Shown: positions 1 to 11,200 of the stretch, piece by piece
Layout: each line of letters begins with the position of its first letter
How positions within the stretch are numbered: position 1 is the stretch's first letter
NCBI GenBank assembly: GCA_027972325.1
Contig: JAPMOS010000019.1
Coordinates: forward strand, 310,001 to 374,000
DNA length: 64,000 nucleotides
Direction: 5' to 3'
Source of the DNA: Paratrimastix pyriformis
Lineage: Eukaryota; Preaxostyla; Paratrimastigidae
The notes under the pieces: generated by a model
Seen by the model: the letters and a program-made list of their open reading frames with translations, nothing else
What the model was told of the DNA's origin: nothing
Databases searched by the model: none
Made by a program: the position numbers and the translations under genes

Positions 1-625
1 AATTTATCCCCTTTCGGGGCATACGGGGCGGGATGGAAACCGGAGGCAAAGAGAACCGTTGGATGGGTGGAGGGAGGGATGGAGGGACGCACGAAGGTGG
101 GCGAAGGAAGGAACAGAAATGATGCAGCATGATGATAAATAAAAAAATAAGGACCGAGGGGTGACTATCTCCGGGGGAGCGCATATGACGGCGGGGGGGC
201 GGAGATCGGGGGTGGGAGCGGTTACAAATATAGGGGAGAGCAGAGAGAGCAGAGCGGATGGGAGGGGCGCCGGGGCGACGGGGGCAGCACACGCACACAC
301 ACCGCAGGCAGGGCAGGGCAGGGCAGGGGGGTCCGGGGTGGCACTTCCACCGGACGTTGGGCTGGGCTGGGCTGGGGTGCGAGGGGGCGGGTGCGCGGGC
401 GACGGGCCATCCCATGGGGGCCGGGTGAGGGACACGGAAAGGCGGACATGCGAAACCAACAAGAAAAATACCGTGGAGTCTGAGGGGGGTGAAGGCATGG
501 ACAGAAATGCGGCAGGAGCGAAAAATGGGCGAGAAATGAAGAAATGAAGAAGAAATGAAGAAGAAAAACGTCTGTTCGGGCCATGCGGCCCGTCGGTGAG
601 GCGGTCACGGTCATTGGGGCGGCGG
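1..625. other. Intergenic, left end of window
   Basis: No coding region could be supported here. The stretch is G-rich on the plus strand and holds short purine-rich runs. It lies downstream of the terminal exon of the minus-strand membrane protein gene. The long open frames in it are GC artefacts of low-complexity sequence. Confidence 0.5.
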
Positions 626-3260
626 TCACGCGTTGGAGTCGTGCCGGGGGCGGGATGTCTCGTGGACGTCGACCTCGGCGTGGTGCGGGTCGCGCTCCTC
701 GTCGGCCCCCATGGCCAGCGGCACCGGGTAGACGGCGGCCTGCTGGTGGGCCGACACCACCTCGGGCGGGGGGCTCATGGAGCCCATCAGGTAGGCCGAC
801 TCGGAGTGGGCATGGTGGGGCGGGGGCGAGCCCGTCGGGGAGGGGGCCGCCCCGGTGCTGACCGTGGTGGCGGGGTGGGCGCTGTCGGCGTCGGCCTTCT
901 TGGCCTTGTCCGCCGCCTCGGCCGCGTGGTCGCGCACAACCCAGCCCCACTGTCCCCAGAGGAGGGGGAGGGCGACACGGAGGAGGTGAGGCCAAAGATG
1001 TCAGGTCGATGGGGGGGGGGGGGGGGGGGGGGGACAGGTGGAGCGCGCGGAGTGTGGTGTGGTGGCAGAGGACGGGATGGGCGGCGAGGGCGCAGATGGC
1101 AGATGGCAGGGAGACGGACCTTGCCGCAGAACCAGTGCTGCAGGTCCGAGAGAACGAGTCGCCAGGGGACGGTGGAAGGCGCAAGGTGCAAGGTGGGGAG
1201 AGGAGGGAGGGGCAAATGAGCGAGGGAAGAAACCGGGGGGGAGGGGGGGAGGGGGGATGGTGCCGGATGGGGGACGGGACGGACATGGCACAGGGGATGA
1301 TGATGATGTGGAAGTTCCACAGCAGGTCGTCCTGGGCCCACCAGGGGTAGCCCCGGTGCCCAGCAGGCCAGCGGGGCGAACATCAGGTGGAAGATCCAGT
1401 AGCAGATCCCCGAGCAGCCGTAGATGTGCGCAAACCTGCGCCGGTGGCACCAACCCAGCCCAGGTGGGGACCATCGATCATCATCCGATGTGTGACACCA
1501 ACCCGGCCCCCGTGTCGATCAGGGGCGGGGGCGGGGGCGGGGGGCGGGGGCGGGGGCGGGGCGGGGGCGGGGGGCGGGGGCGGGGGGCGGGGGGCGGGGG
1601 CGGGGGGCGGGGGCGGGGGCGGGGGCGGGCGGGGGCGGGGGCGTGGGCATGTCTGCAGACCCGCTCGCCACTGTAGTAGTGGGTCAGCAGCCCGCCCAGG
1701 ATGGTGGCCAGCAGCGGGTACGTGGCGATGCCCAGGTCGTGGTCGAACCGCTGGGCGGGGGTCAACTGCAGGGGGGGAGGGGGGGAGATGATGGTGAGGG
1801 CGAGGCAGGATGGCGGGGATGGCGGGGACTGGATGGTGGGGACTGGCAGGGACCGGAAGGGATGGCGGGGACTGGCGGGTGGGGTGGGGACGGACGGTCT
1901 CACCCCAGACGGCGCACTCGAGTCCGTAGACGGCGTACGCCCAGGCGAAGCCCTTGGCGGCGTGGAAGCAGGTCAGGAAGAGGCCCTTCAGGGGCTGCCG
2001 GGTCAGCAGGGGCCACCTGGGGTGGGGGCACAGCGACCATCAGTCAGCCGCATGCCGCCGTGGGGTGTGCCGCCTTGCTCCCGCGTCCCTCATCCCACAC
2101 GTCCCCTAAAACAAACTGAGGTGCCCCGGCTTGACGGACTTGCTTGCCATGGAGGGCTCCTTGAGGGCCAGCGAGTAGGTGAACTGCTGCATGACGGTCC
2201 ACTGGACGATGGCCAGCACGGCGAAGGCCCGGTTGGCGTCCGTCCAGGCGAAGAAGTGCTGCACGAAGAGCCCGTACAGCAGGAACCAGCACAGCCACGT
2301 CACGGCGTACCAGAAAATCGACCGGCCAGGCAGCCACGGGATCCAGCAGGTGAGCTTGCCGTCCCACACGCCGTCGTCGTAACCTGGGGGGTGAGAGCGA
2401 CAGGGTCGCCGGAAATCGATGGGGAAAATCGCGACAAACCAGCAATCTGTGGAACCCAAGAGAAAGTGGAATGAGTTGGAGCAAGGTGGTGGCGGAGGGA
2501 CAATGTCCGACAGACATAGAAACCGATGATGATGAAGGCGAAGTGGCCGAGGGTCATCCCCTCAACCCCATCGACAACGAACCACTTGAAGATCCCAGTG
2601 TGCACGTAGAACATGAAAGTCGCGGCGACAGCTGAAATCGCCTGGAGGAGGGGAATTGAGCTCCCTAATGTCGCGACAACAACGATGCCAGACGTAGGTA
2701 TAGAATCCTCTCGGATCGGGAACGTGATGGTGCGGGCGGTTCCAATAATGCTACGAGAGCCAGCAACAATGTGGAAACGGAATTGAGAGATTCCGGACCG
2801 CGATATGGATGCTCGTCAAAATGAAGTAGCCAAAGATCACATTGTAAGTGCCACGAAGACCGGAGGGGCCCATCAACCAATAAATGAGGTAGAGCCAACC
2901 CAGGACTGCAAGAGAGAACGCACATGAACGGACATGAGCAACAATGAGGTCGGGACGAGGATGTCGGTCGCAGGAACAGACTGATGGGGCCGTTGAAAGC
3001 CATGACAACAATCCAAGTGTGGCTCCCGAAGACAAGCTTCCATTTCCGAGGATCCTTGGGGTGTTTCGCCTCCTCCTGTGGGGTCGGAGGACAACAAAGA
3101 CAGGACGTGCTGGGGACAGCCTAAACGAGAAAATTAAGTCGCAACGAATCGAGAAAAGAGCAAAATCCCGAACCAAAGCCTCCATTTCGGTGGGTGCCAA
3201 CCGCAAATCCTTGCCACGAGTTTGCGCCCCCGCGAACTGTGGAACAGCAAGGCGGGTCAT
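626..3260 (-). CDS. Multi-pass membrane protein of unknown family (multi-exon)
   Basis: A minus-strand gene assembled from several exons that each encode hydrophobic, Trp/Phe/Tyr-rich segments. In order: an N-terminal exon (about 3260-3110) with a soluble start, an exon near 2900-2770 (YLIYWLMGPSGLRG and a following helix), an exon near 2640-2520 (MFYVHTGIFKWFVVDG then TLGHFAFIIIGFYV), one near 2380-2110 (FWYAVTWLCWFLLYGLF and AVLAIVQWTVMQQFTYSLAL), one near 2020-1910 (GLFLTCFHAAKGFAWAYAVYG), one near 1770-1660 and one near 1440-1300 (GICYWIFHLMFAPL, WNFHIIIIPC). The last exon (about 946-626) is a soluble, Pro/His/Ala-rich tail ending at the stop. At least eight membrane segments are likely. 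I do not recognise the family; it could be a transporter or receptor-like protein. Exon joins and the start are uncertain. Confidence 0.6.
1508..1640. repeat. (GGGGGC)n G-rich microsatellite
   Basis: About 130 bases of near-perfect GGGGGC units with GGGG runs spaced by single C. It sits between two exons of the minus-strand membrane protein gene, so it is probably intronic. The G-run spacing would suit G-quadruplex folding. Confidence 0.85.
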
Positions 3261-3555
3261 GGAGGCAGCCCGGCCCCGCTGTTCAAATTATGGTTTTGTT
3301 CCATCAAATCACACCAATTACCAAGCTCTCAAAGAAAAGCCGCATGCTCACTCGTTCGGCACCTTGCGTATTGAGCAGCAACGTCTGTAGAAGGGAAGGT
3401 GGAATGGAGTCCACGAGATTGACTAGAAGAGACAGATTCGTAGGTGAGAGAATTGGATGGGGTGATGGGGGGGGTGATGGGGGGGATGATGGGGGGGGGG
3501 GGGGTGATGGGGTGAGGGAGGTGAGGGAGGAGGGTGAGGGAGGGGGAAGCCACCC

Positions 3556-4436
3556 TCAAAGGGTGACTTCGGAGCGACCGCCATGAAGGCGGAAGGACAG
3601 CTGGAGAAAGACCCCCTTCTCGACGCCGTAGCTGGCGAGGGAGCGGTCTTCCTCCAGCTGATGGCCCGCGAAAAGGAGCCGCTGAATGGTCGGGGGGAAG
3701 CCCTCCTTCTCCTCGATCTTCTCCATCACCGACCGGACATTGTCGCCGCAATCGACCTCAATAGCGATTGACTTGCCTGAAATGCTGCGAACGAAGATTT
3801 GAATGGGCCTGTGAGCTGCGTCATCTGCCACTTGTTCCCCCGGGTCGGGAGTCAGGGCGGGGCGCCCGAGGCGCCCAGCTCTGGCGCAGGACTGGACGGA
3901 GGCGGGACGTTGGCCGTCACGAAGGATGCAATGGGCTGGGGCGGTGGAGTCAGTGGGAAGCAGAAAGAAATGTCCACAAACATTCTGCCCGAACGGGACC
4001 ATCGGGGGCACGCCGTTCGAGCATTTGAGGTACGGGGTGGCAAAATTGCCTTGGGGTTGGCTGAATTGAATGGGGCGTGCGCACCCGCCCGCTTTTTCTC
4101 TCAGAATTAGGAAAAGAGGCACAGAATTGACGGACCACAGGGCCGATTCGGTCCGGTGAGTGAGGAGACCTCTTCAACGACATCGGCCAAACCAAAGTTC
4201 GACGTGAATGATGAGGGGCCCAGCGGATGCGACGCAGTGGAAGATTGTCTGCATGTGGGACATTCCAAAGTCCCGGGCATGCGATTCTCTCGAGCAAGAC
4301 CGATGGCACACGTCCGGCAGATCGAGTGGCCACAGCTGAGGACCACTGGCATGTGATCGGCCCGATCGAAGACTTCCCTGCAAATCACACACTCTGCGGT
4401 AATCAGTTGAATGGGGGGAGGGGGATTTTGTTCCAT
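3556..4436 (-). CDS. RING finger-ubiquitin fusion protein
   Basis: Exon 1 (start ATG at 4436) encodes a C3HC4 RING: CVIC, then CGHSICRTC, then CPTC, with normal spacing. A middle exon (about 4109-3901) encodes a linker of unknown fold containing FATPYLKCSNGVPPMVPFG. The last exon (about 3810-3556) encodes a full ubiquitin-like domain starting PIQIFVRSISGKS and ending LSFRLHGG, followed by only six residues. Relative to ubiquitin, K11, K29, K33 and K63 positions keep Lys, but K48 is His and K6 is Arg, and I44 is Leu. The terminal LHGG plus short tail resembles a ubiquitin precursor and could be processed. Intron donors look like GTCAAT/GTCCAG, with an acceptor CTAATTCTGAG. Predicted role is an E3 ligase with its own ubiquitin-like part. 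Upstream in-frame sequence exists to 4511, but its first codon may be non-ATG, so 4436 is preferred. Confidence 0.78.
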
Positions 4437-4786
4437 TTGTCCAATTGTCGGCGAATTTGAAGGCCATCTCCATGACCCCCGAAATTTAATTTGGACCTTC
4501 AAATTCGACACGCGCGATTTGGGCAGCTGTCTCTTTGGTCGTTCCTCGAATCAAGGAAAGAGAAAGACACAAAATAACGTCTTGCGGCAAATGGTCACCC
4601 AGAATCATGTCGACCGGAGGAGATGGCGAATGAAAGGGAAGCAGGAAACGCAGATGCCAGAGTCCCAATCAGAAAACCCCGTGATGATGTAAAAGTTGGT
4701 CATGGCGTGGCGCCTGGGGTCGACCCGAACTTTCCGGGCATTCCCAGTCGCAATGATTGGCAATCCATGTATGGCACGTCCCGTCC

Positions 4787-6118
4787 TCAGACAGCTGTGT
4801 GAAGGAAAGACGAGACGGAAAGAGTCGTGTCACTTTCCAACGAAAGCCAGAAGCGCATCCCCCCCCCACTCCCCCAGCAGCTGGACAACAGAGCCGACGG
4901 ACCGTCGTGCGAACCTTGGACTCCGCGCCCACCACCACTGCCCACCGCCGTGGGAGTGGCGCATTCGCCTTCATCGTCCTCCTTCTCGGGGCGGACCTCC
5001 CGCAGCACCGAGGCCGCCTTGACGGCCGCCAGACTGGCCAGGGGTGGTCCCCACCAGGGTGCCGATCACCGGTGTCCGCCGGGTGGATGCCGTGCCGGTA
5101 CTATCGGCCGCCGCCGGGTCCATGGCCGGGGTAGCGCCAGAAAAGGTAGTACAGGGTGACCGCTTGCATGACCGAGTTGAAGTAGGTCAGGTACGAGATC
5201 CGGCTGACCAGCCGAGGCGTCAGCCACAGGCCTGGCGTGCGTAGAGTGATGATGGGTGGGTGTGGCGGTGAGGGCGAGGATGGTGGGAGGGGGGTGGGGT
5301 GGGGGGGGGGGGGATGATGATGAATGATGGGAGGATGGGGGGGGGGGGGGGACAGACTCACAAGCCCAGCTATCCCACCGATTAAGTTCAAATGCTGAGA
5401 GAGGCGAGAAATGCCCTGGGTGGAATGGGTCCGGAAGCACAGAAGGAGTTGGGGGAGGTGGCTAGGATGGAGGTGAGCGGGGGAAGACCACCGGGGGAGG
5501 GAGACCTGGCAATCTGGGTGGCCGGCTTGATGCCGTAAGTAAATGCTGGAAGAATACGTTGCTTGGAGGAAAGTCAATCGGGGACCACCACAGACGGATT
5601 GAGGCGGGAAGAAGTGTCCCACACACGTAGGGGATGAGGGGAGAGAGAAGCCACCAATAAATTCGGTATTGCCGCTGATAGAGAGCAAATTGGTGTACAA
5701 AGAACATCATCTGGCATGTGTTTATTAAACCGTAGAGAATCAAGGCATCAGGCTCTGCCGGGCAGAAATTTGGTGAAGGGATGATTCGGGACCAAACCGA
5801 CCATCGAGCAGGTATGCATCCACAAAAAGAAAGGTAGCCCCCAATAACTATGAATTCGGAAGTGATTTTCCGCGCGCAAAAAGAGACCAGCAGCCAGACT
5901 TTGAGGAGGACGCCTGGCAAAGATATTCCCTCGACGCTTCGCCTTCGATGATTGAGGATCAGCTGTGGGAAGTACTGGAAAAAGAAGGCCGCGACGGAAA
6001 TCACACTGGCCACCCCGGAAACAGCTGTCATTCGGGTGTCAGGCCGAGACAGAGTCTCTATTTCCTTTTGGTGAACGAGATGTGCCGGAAGCTCTCTGCT
6101 CTGTGCAGCCTGGTGCAA
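4787..6118 (-). CDS. PQ-loop repeat membrane protein
   Basis: Two PQ-loops are visible, the hallmark of the cystinosin/SWEET/KDEL-receptor/MPDU1 superfamily. The first, near 5980-5900, reads FFQYFPQLILNHRRRSVEG. The second, near 5480-5370, reads LPQLLLCFRTHSTQGISRL and is followed by HLNLIGGIAGL. Between them are membrane segments such as LILYGLINTCQMMFFVHQF and LLSPLIPYVCGTLL; a last one (YLTYFNSVMQAVTLYYLFW) follows near 5210-5130. This gives about seven helices, as expected. Proteins of this class move small solutes or act in endolysosomal or ER membranes; substrate cannot be read from the sequence. The ATG could be at 6118 or at the later MTAVSGV (about 6035). The 3' end is uncertain; a soluble tail may end at 4787. 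Confidence 0.72.
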
Positions 6119-6135
6119 ATTTCAAAACAAGCCCA
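6119..6135. promoter_or_regulatory. Very short bidirectional promoter gap
   Basis: Only 17 bases separate the furthest upstream ATG of the PQ-loop gene (minus) from the ATG of the next gene (plus). If the PQ-loop protein instead starts at about 6035 the two 5' regions would still be shared. No TATA box is seen. Confidence 0.35.
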
Positions 6136-7401
6136 ATGACAGCCAGGCTTATTATCCGCAATTTGAGTGGCCATACTCTTGTCCCAGTTTCAGCAAAAGA
6201 GCCGATTGTTCTTCATGGCGAACTCGAATCGATTCATTTCCGTGGCGTTTCCCCGGGCCAGACCGAGGAGCTACGCCTAAAGACAACTCCGGGTTCAATC
6301 CAAGGAATCGAGGGCTCTCTCAGTCTCGCCATTGGGTCTGTTCCTGGAGGTTCAGCTTGTCACGCTCAGGGTTCGCGTTGTTCGTCGCGAAGAGAAACTG
6401 GGGAACTTCTGGTCCTACTCTGGCGAGTTCCTGTAGGCGGCGCCTCTGAGTTTCTGGGAAACACGGAAGGCAAGACCCAGACTGTGGCCCCAGCCAACGC
6501 CCCAATCTTCCCAACGAGCTGTGAGATTGTCGAACGAGGAGCCAACCCAGTGGTGATTTACACACTCTATCCACCTGGGACACAACTCCCAAAAGGGCAG
6601 CAGGAAGCGCAGACCACGACCACCGAATACCATGTCGCTGCTCCGGCGGGCGAGTCTCGTGGTGGTGGTTTGGTGGGTCCCGGCGAGGAATTCAAGTCTC
6701 CACCATCGGTTCCTGCTCGCGATCGCCTGCCCACCATCGGCAAGGTTTGCAGACTTGCCCTCTCCCCCTTCACGGGACATGGGTGGTAGGCATGGGTCGA
6801 GGCCGCTGGCGGAGTCCCGGTTGCTGTCCCCATCGCCCACCAGCCAGGGGAGGGGGCACCACCGACCCAGGCCATGCCTGATATGGAGACCCCTGCCCAA
6901 CTGCCGGCGGAGACCCCACCCCCCAAGGTCGAGCTTCTGCCCGCACAACCCCATGCAGAGCTCCCTCCGATGCCACCCGAGGTGGAGCGCAATATGGCCC
7001 GTCAATTACAAGCCGAGGGAGTGGAGCGAGGCACTGTCCCCATGGAGACGGAAGAAGAACCACCCCAGGGACTGAACGTCGAAGGTGGGGTCGAGCCGCT
7101 CCCCATGCCATCTCCCGTAGCGCCTGCCCCAAGCCCGGTCTACCAGCACCCATTGGAAAAATTCCCGGCGCGTGAGCATCGCGGCGAAGGTCTGTCGGCT
7201 CCAAATCGCATACGACTGACCCCCGGCACACAGTCTTGCGGCCCACTCCCCGGAGTCGGGTGGAGAAGATCATGGTCGGCCCCATCCAACCCGAGCTTCC
7301 TCCTCCGTCCTCGGTGCCCCACGTTGAGAAGCCCCACGAGGGCCAATTGTCGGATTGGCCCGATGCCGGCGGCATTGATGTCGGCGAATAGGCGCTTGTA
7401 A
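6136..7401 (+). CDS. Protein of unknown family, beta-rich N-terminus and Pro-rich tail
   Basis: The ATG at 6136 opens a frame beginning MTARLIIRNLSGHTLVPVSA, with alternating hydrophobic residues typical of a beta-sandwich, continuing to about residue 150 (SCEIVERGANPVVIYTLYPP). The second half is Pro/Glu-rich and disordered (PPMPPEVERNMARQLQAEGV). Both halves lie in one frame separated by a single TAG at 6787-6789. The most likely explanation is a 45-nt intron, AAG/GTTTGC (6745) to GGTAG (6789), which is a multiple of three and removes the stop. I do not recognise the family. The gene is head to head with the PQ-loop gene. The 3' boundary at 7401 is the end of the open frame. Confidence 0.5.
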
Positions 7402-8296
7402 AGATGCGTGTTTGAGAAAGAAGGATTCGAACTGCCTGACGTTCTCTTTCGAGATTTAACTCGTCGCAAAAAGTTGACGGCTCTTTGATCGCCGGGTCAC
7501 TCAAGAGCGGTATCCGACTCCGCAAGGCCTTGCTGGCAGGCTTTCCCGTCTGTTCCGCCCTTTCTTCGTGCCTTGTATGAGGCGGTCATCATCATCGGGG
7601 CAGGCCGGCCAGGCTGGGCACCGCTGGGCCGGGCGAAGAGGAAACCACGCAGAGCCGCAAGGCCGCCCACTACGAGCAGCTGGCGGCCGCACTGGCCGCC
7701 GCCACGGAGCAACCATGCAAGGTGGTCCCCCTCGTGCTCGGTGTGCGAGGCACGGTCCCGAGGGCGTCGTGGCAAGCCCTCCTCCGCATCTGCCCGGGCC
7801 AGGGGAAGGGTAGCCGGCAGAGACTCACTTCAGGCGGTCATGCGCCAACTCGCAGGGCTGGCCATGAAAGACGCCCTCACTCTCATGGACATGCGGTCCA
7901 AAGTTGCCTGGGGGCCCCCGTAACCCCCAGCCCGACATCGCATCGTCTCCCAAAACAGACCCACGAGGCCGGAGGGCCGCTGCCCACCATTACCCTGGGT
8001 CGATCCTGGTCAGAGCGATTACCCTCTGATGGACCACCCCCCGCAAAGGCCTGGCCGAGTGACAATCTATAGTTTGCCTGTGTCTGCGGGTAGAGCCAGA
8101 ATACATCAACTATCTCGTACAGTTGGGAATTGCGACAGCAACCCCCCTTGTGATTTTTCGTTTGTTCGGTCTGTCTCCTGGGATGAGGCGATTCCGTTTT
8201 TGTTCCCTGCTCCGAGTATGAAGGCACATAGTGGGGGAAGCCCACTTGCAATAAGAATGCAAAAAAAGTACATCACATCAACACAACATCAACCCA
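7402..8296. other. Intergenic stretch holding a degraded retroelement tail
   Basis: This stretch lies between two convergent genes. Its middle part resembles the region just after the reverse transcriptase in LINE-type elements (see separate entry). From about 8080 to 8296 nothing was recognised; it probably holds the 3' flank of the large minus-strand gene. Confidence 0.4.
7415..7925 (+). mobile_element. LINE-like (non-LTR) ORF2 C-terminal fragment, degraded
   Basis: Plus-strand frames show, in the expected order, a PDV-type strand (FELPDVLFRDLTRRKKL, near 7420), the segment KAAHYEQLAAALAAATEQ followed by VVPLVLGVRGTVPRASWQAL (7655-7785), and a helix LQAVMRQLAGLAMKDALTL (near 7835-7890). 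This order matches the tail of many LINE ORF2 proteins (K-x-x-Y-x-x-L, then a V-G-x-R-G-x-x-P strand, then a final helix). The segments lie in different frames, and no reverse transcriptase core, endonuclease or target-site duplication is seen, so it is an old fragment. Confidence 0.35.
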
Positions 8297-11200
8297 TCAG
8301 AATTGTCCCTGGCCCTGCTGGCCGGGCTCCTCCTCGTCGACCTCCTCCCACTCCTCGACCTCCTCCTCCTCCCACTCCTCCTCGCCCTCCTCGCCGGCCG
8401 CCACGCCCCCCCCGGCAGCGGCAGCAGCAGCCAGGGGGCCCTCGCCCTCGCCCTCGCCCTGGGGCAGGGGCGGCGGAGAGCCGAGGGAGGGCAGGGGCGA
8501 GTCGCTGAGGGGCGGCAGGCTGCCCGAGGCGTGCAGAGACGGGGCGCCCCCAGGAGGGTCCGCCCGAAAGAGGAAGTCGAGGATGTCCGGTGGGGGCGCC
8601 GGCTGGGCCTCGGGCTGGTCGGGTGGCTGGTTCGGCTGAGGCCCGAGCGGCTGCTCTCCGTCCTGTTGCTCTGGTGGTGGCTGCTGCTGCTGCTGCTGCC
8701 GCTCTTGTTGCTGCTGTGGTGGCTGCTGCATCCCTTCCTGTTGCTCTTGTTGCTGGGCCCGGGGCTGACCATGCACTGGTGCAGGCAGCTGCAGAGGCGG
8801 GTCCGCCGGGGCGACGCGTGTCGGGGCAGCCCCGCCACCGCCGCCGGCCCGGAGGGCGGCCGAGGGCAAGGGGGGCGAGCGAGGCGGCGAGAAGACTCGC
8901 ACCGGGGTGGCACCGTCCGCACCCTCGGTCGGCGGGGGCATGGAGGGGCTCGGGCCAGGGCCCCAGGCCAGAGTCGGGGCCGCCGGGGTTGGAGTCGCCT
9001 GCGGGGGCGAGTGGCTCCATGCCCGGGAGGAGGAGGCGCCATCACCTGGGGGTGGTTCCGCGGTGGTGGGTTGGGGCCCCGCCGGGCCAGGGCCCGGGGG
9101 GGAGGGAGCCGCCACGGGGGAGTTGCTCCCCTGGGACCATGCCCGGGGCGAGATCGACGTCCCGCAGCGGGCCGAGCGGGCCTCCTCGGGGGCTGCCGGG
9201 GGGTCCGCGGCCTGGGAGGCCGGGGTCGGGGCCGGGGGGGACAGGGAGGGTGCAACGAGCTCCCCCGAGAGGTAGGCGATGGCGGCGGCGGGGGACATGG
9301 GCGGCGGGGAGCGGTGCCGGCCCCGGGCGGTGGTGGTGGCCCGCCCATGAGCCGCGGTGGTGGGGGCGGTTGGGGTGGCGGTTGGGGTGACGGTTGGGGT
9401 GACGGTTGGGGTGGCGGTGGGCGGCGATGCTGTGGCGGGGGTGGTGGAAGTGGTGGATGAGGTGGCGGTGGCGGTCTTGGGGTGCAGGTGGCTGCTCACG
9501 CCGCCGGTCCCCACGGCCGTCCCGCGGGGCGTCACCACCGCCCCGCCGCCACGAGGCGTCACCTGGCCACCGCCGCTGCTGTGGTGGTTGTTGTTGTTGT
9601 TGCTGCTGCTTTTCAAACCCGCGGTGGCCCTGTGGCGGACCGGACCGCCCGCAGCCCCGGGGCGGGCGGGGGTGCTGGTGGCTTTGCCCCCGGCGGTGGT
9701 GGTGTGCGCGTTGCGGGGGGACGGGGACGGGGATGTGGTGGCGTGGCGGCGGGCGGGCGGCTGCTGCTGGTAGGGGGTGCGTTGGGGCTGCTTGGCGTTG
9801 GCGGGGGGCCGCCGGGGGACGGGCAGCAGGGTGTACGGCGAGGCGGCCGTGGGGACCAGCAGCGGGATGGCGGGCCGGACGGGGCTCCCTGTGCACACCC
9901 ACACACCCCACCCCCACCCAGACACAGACGAGACAAAGGTCAGCGCGCCCAAGTGAGGAAGGACGCCACGTCACCGACACACCCTCATCCTCATCCTCAT
10001 CCGATCAACAAACAACAAAACAACAACAACAACAACAACATCATCATCATCACCATCACCACCATCACCATCACCACCACCACCATCATCAACATCAACA
10101 TCAACATCAACATCATCCGACCTGCGCGCTGCCCATCCTCCCGCGGCTGCTGCTGCCCTTGCAGGCGCTGGGCCTCGACCTGCCTGCGTGTGCGGGCCTC
10201 CCGGGCGGCGGCGGCGGCCAGGCGGCGCTGCTGCTGCTCCTGCCGCACCCGCCCGATCCGCTCCGCACGCTGCCGCTGCGCCTCCGCCGCCTCCAGACTG
10301 GCAGCCAGCGGCTCGCGCTGACCACCGCGGGGGCCGGGGCAGGGGAGGGGCAGGGGGGAAGGTGGCGTGGTGCGAGAATGTGAGATGAGGATGAGGGATT
10401 GGGGGATGAAGGGAAGATTTACCCGACTCTTTAGAGGCGGCGAGGGTGATGATGCTGCTGCTGATGCTGCTGCTGCTGCTGCTGATGCTGATGATGACGA
10501 TGGTGGTGGTGGCGGTGTTGGATGGGCCTGCGGACCTTGAGGCGCATCTGGAAGGCGGCGATGACGCGGTTCTTCAGGCGCTCCTGCTGCGGGTCGGCCG
10601 GCGGGCTGCCCCCAACCCGGGGCGAGGCAGCCGGGGCGGCCATCCCCCCGCGGTCGTCGGCCCCCCACCCGGCCTCATCGTCGGCGCCGGGGGCGGTCCC
10701 CCCGGGTTGGGCGAAGAGGGTCGTGTTGAACCGGGCACCGCCGCCGCCACCGGGGCCACCCTGGGGGTGCGGCCAGATGCAGCCGAGGCAGAGGCAGAGG
10801 CAGAGGCAGGGGGGGGGGGGGGGATGCGATGCGATGGGCGAAGATGAGAAGGCAGCGGGGCGGGGCATGCACTGGGCCGGGTGGCGGCACCCATCTCCCC
10901 GATGCTACGCACAGACGCGGTCACACACACGCAACCTCCTGGGGGATGGTGACTGAGGCGGGTGAGAGCTACCGCCCCACCCCCATCCACCCCTCCGATG
11001 CCAAGACACCCAGACACCCAGACACACAAAGACACACCCAGACACACAAAGACACACCCAGACACACAAAGACACACCCAGACACACAAAGACACACCCA
11101 GACACACAAAGACACACCCAGACACACAAAGACACACAAAGACACACAAAGACACACCCAGACGCACAAAGACACACCCAGACACACAAAGACACCCAGA

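Noticed and set aside
1001-1791. Gly-rich or Pro-rich protein across the GGGGGC array
   Set aside because: Microsatellite translation between membrane-protein exons.
7415-7450. tRNA-like T-loop (TTCGAAT) on the minus strand
   Set aside because: The flanking bases do not form a T-stem and no acceptor or anticodon arm is seen.
8303-10383. Plus-strand Gly/Trp/Arg-rich open frames opposite the disordered protein
   Set aside because: Antisense shadows of a Pro/Ala-rich coding strand at very high GC; the minus strand gives the coherent acidic and Gln-rich C-terminus and proper splice sites.
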